This document shows positions 1-5,547 of a stretch of DNA of 8,074 nucleotides, piece by piece. How positions within the stretch are numbered: position 1 is the stretch's first letter; every line of letters starts with the position of its first letter. The notes beneath the pieces were generated by a model. The model searched no databases, was not told where the DNA came from, and saw nothing but the letters and a program-made list of their open reading frames with translations. This DNA is from Nonlabens sp. (GTDB taxonomy: Bacteria > Bacteroidota > Bacteroidia > Flavobacteriales > Flavobacteriaceae). The position numbers and the translations under genes are program-made. Where the stretch lies: contig JALZUY010000090.1 of the NCBI GenBank assembly GCA_023301395.1, forward strand, positions 1 through 8,074, read 5' to 3'.

Positions 1-1650
1 CGAGTTATTGCGATCTTCTTCCATGGTCCAGTTTGATAAATATCTCACAGGATCGAGTTCTAGATATAAATTGTCATCAAAACTACTAATGGCGTTTGAT
101 ACTTTCATATCATAGGTGATCTTTAAAGATTGATCACGGTCTGTTGGGTCAAAATCGCTTACGTTCTCAATAACCGCATTATCATTACCATCTGTAAGAA
201 CTCTTAACATGGTTTCTTTACGTTTGTCTTGTTCCATACCGGTAAACCCATACAAGAAACTACTCGCTTGTTCTCCAGTAAGTTCTTTATTCATTTTGCC
301 AACGAGATCATTTCCCTCTATTATAAAAGTTGCTTTATAAATCTCTTTATTAAACTCTGGTGTAGCTTGTGGTACTTTTTCTAATAAAAAAGTATCTCCG
401 TTCTCTATAAGTGCTTGTTTTCCTTGAATTCTAGTTGCAAATGTGCCGTAGGAATTGAATTTTTCTGTCCCATCAATAAAGATAGGTTTGTTATTTACCA
501 TAATGGCAGTAATCATGTGATTGTCTACACTTAATGATGGAGTAGAGTAGTCATAAGCAATATTATCTGTTCCTATCCATACCAGTCGAGCATCATAACC
601 TGCCTCTACTAACATGGTTTTAAGAAGGATTGCCATTCCTTTACAATCGCCATATTTTTTATTAAATACATTTTGTGGACTGTCGGGTTTAAATCCAGCA
701 ATACCATCTTCAAATGCGATATACTTGATGTTATCTTGAACCCAATAATAGATTGCTTTCACCTTTTCATCATCTGTAGATAAACCGTTTGTGAGCTCTT
801 TTACTTTTAAAGAAATGTCGGTTGTTTCTACATCGACATCTTTTACAAGTGAAGAGTACCAGTTATATAAATCTTGAGTTTCTTTAAAAAGAGTCACTTT
901 CTCTCCTTTACTATTTTGGAAAGACTGCGTGAGATATAATACATGTGGATAAATAAAAGAATTACCAGGAGAGCGGAATTCTCTTTTCATAGGATCCAGA
1001 TTATTTATTTTAAAAGTGATTTCATTTCCATTAGGCATTTTTTTAGAAACTTTTTTAATGTCACTATTGCTAAAATGATATTCTTTAATATTAATTTCCA
1101 ACCAGTCTGGCACTGTAATAGTTACGGTACCTTTCATAACTCTGTAGGGTTCTACAAAGTAGTCTGATGTGAAATACTTTACATCCTTATATTCTTTGAC
1201 TTCAGTAACTGTACGTTCATAACCTTGTAATGGAAAAGTAAGTTTCCCATATTTTACTCTATAGTCGTTGTGGAAAATTGATTCACTTGAATAAGCCTCA
1301 TCCATTACATACCATGAGATTTTCTTATTGCGCTTATCACGTAATTCTAACCTTTTAACAGTTGATTCATTATCATAACCAGTACTGTAGCCAATATCTG
1401 CTCGTGGTGCAATGGCAAAAAAGGTAGTTGTGATTTCTTCTTTTACTTCTACTTTATCTGTTTTACTATTACGAGAGAAAGTGATTTGAGTAGTTTTATT
1501 AGAAATAACGACTTCTTCATCATCGTATTTTTCTTTAAGAATTTTGGCTTTTGAAACTTCTTGAGAAGTAGGTTTATCTTTTTGTGCGTTTACGTTAAAG
1601 CTTAGTAATAGCAGTAAGGACAGACTTATTGCAAGAGCAAATGTTTTCAT
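1..1650 (-). CDS. Secreted DUF3857/transglutaminase-like protein, C-terminus cut by window edge
   Basis: The open frame runs from an ATG at 1648-1650 to the window edge without a stop, giving 550 codons. Residues 1-22 form a Sec signal peptide (MKTFALAISL, a leucine-rich core, then VNA before Gln23), so the product is exported. Residues of about 60-250 are beta-rich and resemble the DUF3857 region that precedes transglutaminase domains in many Bacteroidota proteins. Residues of about 295-400 form a transglutaminase-like core: AIYYWVQDNIKY around 299-310, KYGDCKG with the presumed nucleophile Cys336, His378 in DNHMITA and Asp393 in FIDGT. That order and spacing fit a Cys-His-Asp triad. The substrate is unknown; members may act as cysteine proteases or peptidoglycan/protein-modifying enzymes rather than cross-linkers. 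It is separated from the carbonic anhydrase gene by about 150 bp and probably has its own promoter. The fold and triad are well supported; the biological role is not. Confidence 0.9.
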   Translation of the reverse strand, partial: MKTFALAISLSLLLLLSFNVNAQKDKPTSQEVSKAKILKEKYDDEEVVISNKTTQITFSRNSKTDKVEVKEEITTTFFAIAPRADIGYSTGYDNESTVKRLELRDKRNKKISWYVMDEAYSSESIFHNDYRVKYGKLTFPLQGYERTVTEVKEYKDVKYFTSDYFVEPYRVMKGTVTITVPDWLEINIKEYHFSNSDIKKVSKKMPNGNEITFKINNLDPMKREFRSPGNSFIYPHVLYLTQSFQNSKGEKVTLFKETQDLYNWYSSLVKDVDVETTDISLKVKELTNGLSTDDEKVKAIYYWVQDNIKYIAFEDGIAGFKPDSPQNVFNKKYGDCKGMAILLKTMLVEAGYDARLVWIGTDNIAYDYSTPSLSVDNHMITAIMVNNKPIFIDGTEKFNSYGTFATRIQGKQALIENGDTFLLEKVPQATPEFNKEIYKATFIIEGNDLVGKMNKELTGEQASSFLYGFTGMEQDKRKETMLRVLTDGNDNAVIENVSDFDPTDRDQSLKITYDMKVSNAISSFDDNLYLELDPVRYLSNWTMEEDRNNS

Positions 1651-1667
1651 ATAAAATGATTAAGCCA

Positions 1668-1675
1668 CAAATATA
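1668..1675 (-). promoter_or_regulatory. Candidate Bacteroidota -7 promoter element for the transglutaminase-like gene
   Basis: Read on the minus strand this is TATATTTG, an exact match to the Bacteroidota -7 consensus TAnnTTTG. It lies 17 nt before the start codon at 1650 and would give a very short leader of roughly a dozen bases. I see no clear TTG at the expected -33 distance, so only half of the promoter is supported. Confidence 0.4.
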
Positions 1676-1740
1676 AATTAAAGTGTATCTCTAGCATGGC
1701 TTAAAACAGATAGACTCTTAATGGAGAATGGGCATGATTA

Positions 1741-1764
1741 ATTACGCTTCCGTGGAAACGTAAT
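1741..1764. repeat. Imperfect 24-nt palindrome, diverged copy of the CGCTTTCGCGAAAGCG repeat
   Basis: The left arm ATTACGCTTCCG and right arm TGGAAACGTAAT are inverted complements with one internal mismatch (C1747 against A1758) and a G-T pair at the centre. The element lies 37 nt past the carbonic anhydrase stop and 90 nt before the start of the transglutaminase-like gene. Compared with the perfect palindrome at 4015-4030, the T-to-C change at 1750 is matched by an A-to-G change at 1755, so the stem is kept. It could form a hairpin in the 3' end of the carbonic anhydrase transcript, or be a protein-binding site or a small mobile palindrome. No U-tract follows on the minus strand, so a standard intrinsic terminator is not well supported. 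Confidence 0.6.
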
Positions 1765-1801
1765 CATCAAACCATAAATGGCGCCAAAAAATTATAAGAA
1801 A

Positions 1802-2431
1802 TTAGTCGAGATGGTAGATCTCCATAATGTCTTCTAGAATCTTAGCGAAGTCGATTTTAAGATCTATCAATTCACCAGTTGCAAGGTCAAATACCCAACC
1901 GTGTACAGTAATACCGCGACGTTTAAAAGCGATTTGCACATCACTGGTTTTAAGAACGTTGATACATTGTTCTTGAACATTGAGCTCAATCAGCCTGCGA
2001 TATCTTAAGTCCTCATCAGTAATTGCATTAAGCTCATCCTTATGCATTCTATAAACATCACGTATATTTCTTAAATATGGATTTAGAATCCCTAAATCTT
2101 GAGATTGCATTGCTGCTTTTACTCCACCACAACCGTAATGACCACAAACAACTACATGATCTACTTTTAAATGTTCTACAGCATAGTTAATAACGCCCAT
2201 TGCTGTAAGGTCAAGACTCGATGCCATGTTTGCAATATTTCTATGCACAAAAACTTCTCCTGGACCTAGCCCCATGATTTCCTCAGCAGTTGCGCGACTG
2301 TCTGAACAACCTATGTAAAGGATCTCTGGAGACTGACCAGATGCTAATTTGTCAAAGTATTTATCATCTTGAGCAAGTTTAGACTTGATCCATTCTTTAT
2401 TATTATCAAATATTTTATCAATGTTCTTCAT
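1802..2431 (-). CDS. can: Beta-class carbonic anhydrase
   Basis: This 209-residue protein has the full signature of a beta-carbonic anhydrase, the zinc enzyme that interconverts CO2 and bicarbonate in the cytoplasm. The zinc ligands are Cys42 (in YIGCSDSRA), His98 and Cys101 (in CGHYGCGG). Asp44 and Arg46 form the conserved dyad beside the active site. The HRNIAN segment at 64-69 is also typical. There is no signal peptide, and the length is normal for the bacterial family. The ATG at 2429-2431 is preceded by an A-rich stretch and no Shine-Dalgarno, as is usual in this phylum. The gene sits alone, with about 120 bp to the operon upstream and 151 bp to the next gene. No bicarbonate transporter is adjacent, so the context suggests general bicarbonate supply or pH balance rather than a dedicated uptake pair. 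Function is very secure. Confidence 0.97.
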   Translation of the reverse strand: MKNIDKIFDNNKEWIKSKLAQDDKYFDKLASGQSPEILYIGCSDSRATAEEIMGLGPGEVFVHRNIANMASSLDLTAMGVINYAVEHLKVDHVVVCGHYGCGGVKAAMQSQDLGILNPYLRNIRDVYRMHKDELNAITDEDLRYRRLIELNVQEQCINVLKTSDVQIAFKRRGITVHGWVFDLATGELIDLKIDFAKILEDIMEIYHLD

Positions 2432-2494
2432 AGAATTTTTTTTCTTGATTGAAAAATAAAGAATTACAAGGACAATTTAAAGGAGATGTAAGAT

Positions 2495-2534
2495 AAAATA
2501 ACAAAATTCTAAGATTTTTATTAAATTAGGAATT
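2495..2534 (-). terminator. Weak intrinsic terminator candidate after the yciO operon
   Basis: On the minus strand, 20 nt past the stop of the four-TM gene, AATTCCTAA (2534-2526) can pair with TTAGAATT (2512-2505) with one bulged C and a 13-nt loop. The T-rich run TTGTTATTTT follows. The stem is AT-rich and weak, so this is a suggestion based on position and the T-run. Confidence 0.3.
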
Positions 2535-2554
2535 ACTATAAAAGTATTATTAAG

Positions 2555-2974
2555 TTAGTCCTGCCCAACTTTAAAAAGCTTAGCAACTAGATATATGATG
2601 GTAAGGATAATAAGCGCAACTAGCGCATATACTACATACCAGCTATAAGTTACATAATCATCAAACCCGAGATCATAAGGATTGATAAAATAAGTCAAGA
2701 ACAGTATGGTAACAAACATTACAATAGAAAAGGCGAGAATGAGCCAGCAAACTTTGGCGATAAAAGAGTTGTTTTTATCAGACCATAAAAGCATCATAAA
2801 ACCTGGGATAACAATAAAAGCGGCATAGAAGAGAAGTGCATCAGTATGAGCTTCTTTAAAGTAGCTGTCTGCTTCAACAAAATCAATTGAATTAATAGGA
2901 TTCACAAATGCTGCAAAGACTAGCACTGCTGCAATAAAAAAAAGTAAATAAGAAACTAATCTTTCAACACGCAT
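2555..2974 (-). CDS. Four-TM integral membrane protein of unknown function
   Basis: I do not recognise this 139-residue protein. It is strongly hydrophobic, with four likely membrane helices at about 6-25, 46-64, 75-97 and 112-134, and a charged C-terminal tail (KLFKVGQD). The loop between helices 1 and 2 is acidic (DFVEADSYFKEAHTD), and another acidic loop (NPYDLGFDDY) separates helices 3 and 4. No catalytic or ligand-binding motif is evident. It is the last gene of a three-gene cluster. Its ATG follows the yciO-type stop codon with one base between them (TAA, C, ATG), which implies co-transcription and probably translational coupling. The hydrophobicity pattern and tight spacing make it a credible real gene; its function cannot be inferred from sequence alone. 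Confidence 0.85.
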   Translation of the reverse strand: MRVERLVSYLLFFIAAVLVFAAFVNPINSIDFVEADSYFKEAHTDALLFYAAFIVIPGFMMLLWSDKNNSFIAKVCWLILAFSIVMFVTILFLTYFINPYDLGFDDYVTYSWYVVYALVALIILTIIYLVAKLFKVGQD

Positions 2975-2975
2975 G

Positions 2976-3593
2976 TTACAATTCTATACTTCCTTTTCCT
3001 TCTCTTATGAGCACTGGCTCATCACCAGTTAGGTCTATTACCGTAGAGGCAATATTATCACCATAACCACCATCGATAACATATTCTACAAGTTTGTTCC
3101 ATTTCTCAACGATAAGGCTTGGATCTGTAGTATATTCAATAACCTCATCTTCATCTTTTATAGAAGTAGAAATAATAGGATTCCCTAGAGCTTTTACAAG
3201 CCCTATTGCGATTGAATTGTCTGGAATACGTATTCCAACTGTTTTTTTCTTTTTAAATACTGATGGTAAGTTGTTGTTACTGGGTAATATAAATGTATAA
3301 GGTCCTGGTAAATTACGTTTTAAAATTTTAAAAGTAGCTGTATCAATTTGACTTACATATTCACTTAGATCACTTAAATCTTCACAGATGAATGAAAAAT
3401 TTGCTTTTTCAAGTTTCACACCACGTATTTTGGCAACTTTTTCAAGAGCTCCCTTATGTTTGATATCACAACCTAATCCATAAACCGTATCAGTAGGATA
3501 TATTACAAGAGCGCCATCTTTCATTGCTTTGGCAATACGCTGTAATTCTCTGGGACTAGGATTGTCCTCATAAATTTTTACTAATTGTACCAT
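2976..3593 (-). CDS. yciO: YciO-type Sua5/YciO/YrdC-family protein
   Basis: This 205-residue protein belongs to the Sua5/YciO/YrdC fold, whose TsaC/Sua5 members make L-threonylcarbamoyl-AMP for the t6A modification of ANN-decoding tRNAs. Hallmarks are VIYPTDTVYGLGCDI at 30-44, KIR at 55-57, FSFICEDLSDLSEY at 66-79, PGPYTFIL at 96-103, the VGIRIPDN segment at 119-126 and VIDLTGDEPVLIREG near the C-terminus. Overall order and wording match E. coli YciO as I remember it more closely than TsaC. The KxR motif is present (Lys55, Arg57), but the position of the SxN motif of true TsaC proteins reads Ser144-Ile145-Lys146. Many annotation pipelines would call it threonylcarbamoyl-AMP synthase. I favour the YciO subgroup, whose cellular role is less certain. 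It is cytoplasmic and lies between two membrane-protein genes, with gaps of 6 bp upstream and 1 bp downstream. Confidence 0.93.
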   Translation of the reverse strand: MVQLVKIYEDNPSPRELQRIAKAMKDGALVIYPTDTVYGLGCDIKHKGALEKVAKIRGVKLEKANFSFICEDLSDLSEYVSQIDTATFKILKRNLPGPYTFILPSNNNLPSVFKKKKTVGIRIPDNSIAIGLVKALGNPIISTSIKDEDEVIEYTTDPSLIVEKWNKLVEYVIDGGYGDNIASTVIDLTGDEPVLIREGKGSIEL

Positions 3594-3599
3594 TGAATG

Positions 3600-3908
3600 T
3601 TATGATTTATAAAACCAATTGTGAATAGGAATGAACAAAAGAGCTAATCCTATAATGAAGAAGATGATCTTCATCCAGAAGAGCGTTTTTTCATTATCTA
3701 CATTTTCCTTGATTTCATAACGGTGTTTACCGTTGCGATCTATTTTAATCATGACAGTATCTTTAGTCTTATCAGGGTTTTCATTAAGAAAACGATAGAC
3801 TACAAATGTTGTTAATGCAATTACACAAGAAATTATTAATAAAATCATCCAGTCTGTAGATGAGAATATTAATGCTTGTAACTCCGTAGATGTAATGCTA
3901 TTAAACAT
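3600..3908 (-). CDS. Small two-TM membrane protein of unknown function
   Basis: This 102-residue protein is not one I recognise. It has two likely membrane helices, at about 20-41 (WMILLIISCVIALTTFVVYR) and 77-97 (FWMKIIFFIIGLALLFI). They are joined by a charged, soluble segment of about 35 residues (42-76) containing DRNGKHRYEI. The first helix could also act as an uncleaved signal anchor. No enzyme motif is visible. It is the first gene of the cluster with the yciO-type gene, whose start lies 6 bp beyond this stop, so the two are very probably co-transcribed. A candidate promoter lies just upstream. It is likely a real gene given its tight operon placement and membrane-protein pattern. Confidence 0.82.
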   Translation of the reverse strand: MFNSITSTELQALIFSSTDWMILLIISCVIALTTFVVYRFLNENPDKTKDTVMIKIDRNGKHRYEIKENVDNEKTLFWMKIIFFIIGLALLFIPIHNWFYKS

Positions 3909-3939
3909 GACTTTTTTATTATAATTTAAAGTTAATCAT

Positions 3940-3971
3940 AAAATTTATGGATTATACTTTTTTAACTTCAA
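3940..3971 (-). promoter_or_regulatory. Candidate Bacteroidota promoter for the yciO operon
   Basis: On the minus strand TTG (3971-3969) is followed after 21 nt by TAAATTTT (3947-3940), which matches the TAnnTTTG -7 consensus at all but the last base. The predicted leader before the ATG at 3908 is about 25-30 nt. The -33 TTG falls within the inverted repeat at 3960-3996. AT-rich sequence yields such matches by chance, so confidence is low. Confidence 0.3.
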
Positions 3972-3996
3972 TTTCTTATATAAAGTGAAGTTAAAA
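3960..3996. repeat. AT-rich inverted repeat, 11-bp perfect arms
   Basis: TTTTAACTTCA (3960-3970) and TGAAGTTAAAA (3986-3996) are perfect inverted complements separated by 15 nt. CTT and AAG within the loop could add three further pairs. It lies 51 nt past the stop of the M23 gene and just before the yciO operon, next to the palindrome at 4015-4030. On neither strand is the second arm followed by a clean T-tract, so it is either a poor terminator or an operator-like site overlapping the candidate promoter. Confidence 0.5.
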
Positions 3997-4014
3997 CGAG
4001 GATGGTAAGTATCT

Positions 4015-4030
4015 CGCTTTCGCGAAAGCG
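4015..4030. repeat. Perfect 16-bp palindrome CGCTTTCGCGAAAGCG
   Basis: The sequence is its own reverse complement over 16 bp and is far more GC-rich than its surroundings. It lies 17 nt past the stop of the M23/T9SS gene. The right flank continues with TAAT, while the left flank reads ATCT, so the longer symmetric form with ATTA/TAAT ends seen in the diverged copy at 1741-1764 is only half retained. I recall this motif as a common intergenic repeat in some marine Flavobacteriaceae; that is memory, not a search result. Confidence 0.8.
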
Positions 4031-4047
4031 TAATAGCTACAGCTCAA

Positions 4048-5487
4048 TTATTTCTTTATAAATTTCAAATTATTACTACCAGAATCATTCCATACTCTAA
4101 CAAAATAAATTCCCTGTGAATAAGAGTTAGTGTTGATTATTTCATTTTTATTGATCGTTTCAAAAGACGAAATTAATACACCCTTGAAATCATAAATCTG
4201 AATTAGGGAGGATTCATTAACAGTATTAAACTGAACATTTAATTTGTCTGTAACTGGATTAGGGAATAAATGAACCTTAAGAGCAGTTTGATCTTCAATA
4301 GATGCGGTAGACATGCGTCCTTCAACTGTGTAGCCCCAAACGTCACTTAATTTTACTTCAAAATCATCATTCAGTGCGTTGTTGGGTAGATTATCGATTA
4401 CAAAATCATAAACATAAGAAATACTATTTTCAGTAATTGGATAATGTGGATATACATAAGTAGCTATATCTGAATCACGTTGCGGTGAAGCAGGATAAAT
4501 AGCTGGCATGTTTACTTTTTCATTGTTGTATCTACTTGCGGCATCTAGTTTACCGTTAAATTGATAGGCATAAACTTCTATTTGAGGTAGGCAATCGTGA
4601 TTATCTCTTATGGAACTTCCGGTGTCATAAGCATCTTCTTTATTGAATATCACTTGATAATTTGAATTACTAAATTCAAACTGATTGATTGATTGATTAT
4701 AAGGCCAGGTTACTCTGAAAAGTGCTTTATTTCCCCATCGATGCAGTAATGAAATATTTGCTTGATTTAAAGTAGTCAGTATTTGTGGATGTACTGTGGG
4801 ATCAAAAAGTCGAGCGGTATGTACAAAGTAATTACCATTTGTAGGATGTGTAAGCTGTGCGCTCATGTGTAAATGAACATTTGAGGTAAAGCCTGAAGCT
4901 CCTATTGATCCAATAACATCACCTTTATTTATAGTGATGGAATTAGCCGGAGCAGTTTCGGCAGTGATAGCATGAGTTCCTAGACTACTTAAATGTCTGT
5001 AATTAATTTTAAAATTACTTCCATAAGATTGAGTCGTACCATTACATTCAACTTGCACGCTACGTCCAGTAGCGGTTTGCTCCATAGCAGCGTCTGTTCC
5101 ATTAAGAACTTGTGTTATAATCCCATCGCACATACATATGATGGGTGCTTTATTATTGTCATCATAAGTGATGCCTTGGTAATTATGATCTGGCCAGTAA
5201 TCAAATCCGCCGTGATTGTCTGTTTTATTAGTCGTACTACTTAAATATCTATGTCCATAACTAGCTGCGAGATAAGAACCATCTTGCGGTGGAGTATATG
5301 TAAGTAGTGCGAGAACGTCAGAATTTATGGGATAATTATAGTTATATAAAGAAGGATTAATTTCTATAAAAGGAATGCTCGTGTCACGATATGAGCTAGT
5401 AGTCATGACTTGTGCTTGACTGTGAAAAGCAAATAATAAGCCCAACATAATGACTTTAAAATTTATAATCTTGTAATATTGTGACAT
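4048..5487 (-). CDS. Secreted M23 (LytM-type) zinc metallopeptidase with T9SS C-terminal sorting domain
   Basis: This 479-residue protein starts with a signal peptide (hydrophobic core VIMLGLLFAF, likely cleavage near HSQAQ at 22-26). Residues of about 75-235 form an M23/LytM peptidase domain. His92 and Asp96 (HGGFD) and His207 fit the zinc ligands; His165 (NYRHLSSLG) and His205 (HLHM) fit the catalytic histidines. Known M23 enzymes cut peptide cross-links in peptidoglycan or glycine-rich and elastin-like substrates. Residues of about 240-395 are an aromatic-rich region I cannot assign. Residues of about 403-479 form a type A T9SS sorting domain (LFPNP at 407-411, IQIYDFKGVLISS, SQGIYFVRV, ending in KFIKK), so the mature enzyme should cross the outer membrane and be released or surface-attached. 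The target could be cell walls of other bacteria or extracellular protein. The start codon is 60 bp past the aldehyde dehydrogenase stop, so read-through transcription is possible. A metallopeptidase is well supported; the substrate is not known. Confidence 0.93.
   Translation of the reverse strand: MSQYYKIINFKVIMLGLLFAFHSQAQVMTTSSYRDTSIPFIEINPSLYNYNYPINSDVLALLTYTPPQDGSYLAASYGHRYLSSTTNKTDNHGGFDYWPDHNYQGITYDDNNKAPIICMCDGIITQVLNGTDAAMEQTATGRSVQVECNGTTQSYGSNFKINYRHLSSLGTHAITAETAPANSITINKGDVIGSIGASGFTSNVHLHMSAQLTHPTNGNYFVHTARLFDPTVHPQILTTLNQANISLLHRWGNKALFRVTWPYNQSINQFEFSNSNYQVIFNKEDAYDTGSSIRDNHDCLPQIEVYAYQFNGKLDAASRYNNEKVNMPAIYPASPQRDSDIATYVYPHYPITENSISYVYDFVIDNLPNNALNDDFEVKLSDVWGYTVEGRMSTASIEDQTALKVHLFPNPVTDKLNVQFNTVNESSLIQIYDFKGVLISSFETINKNEIINTNSYSQGIYFVRVWNDSGSNNLKFIKK
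4683..4698. repeat. Short tetranucleotide tract (GATT)x4 inside the M23 gene
   Basis: Four perfect tandem GATT units lie within the coding sequence. On the coding strand the tract encodes part of the segment NQSINQ in the unassigned middle region. Gain or loss of one unit would shift the frame upstream of the T9SS tail. Four units is short for a phase-variable tract, so this is noted as a sequence fact only. Confidence 0.6.
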
Positions 5488-5547
5488 AGCTGCTGGATTA
5501 AGCTACGAGCAAGTTAAGTATTATTAAATAATTGATTTAATTGAAGA

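Noticed and set aside
943..1167. Plus-strand open frame of 74 codons
   Set aside because: It lies wholly inside the transglutaminase-like gene, has no family resemblance, and its composition is what an antisense frame of that gene would give.
1802..2431. Possible carbonic anhydrase and bicarbonate-transporter pair
   Set aside because: No SulP-type or other transporter gene is adjacent; the neighbours are unrelated.
3094..3300. Plus-strand open frame of 68 codons
   Set aside because: It is antisense to the well-supported yciO-type gene and shows no recognisable protein features.
4993..5244. Plus-strand open frame of 83 codons
   Set aside because: It is antisense to the M23 peptidase domain, where conserved residues fix the true coding strand.
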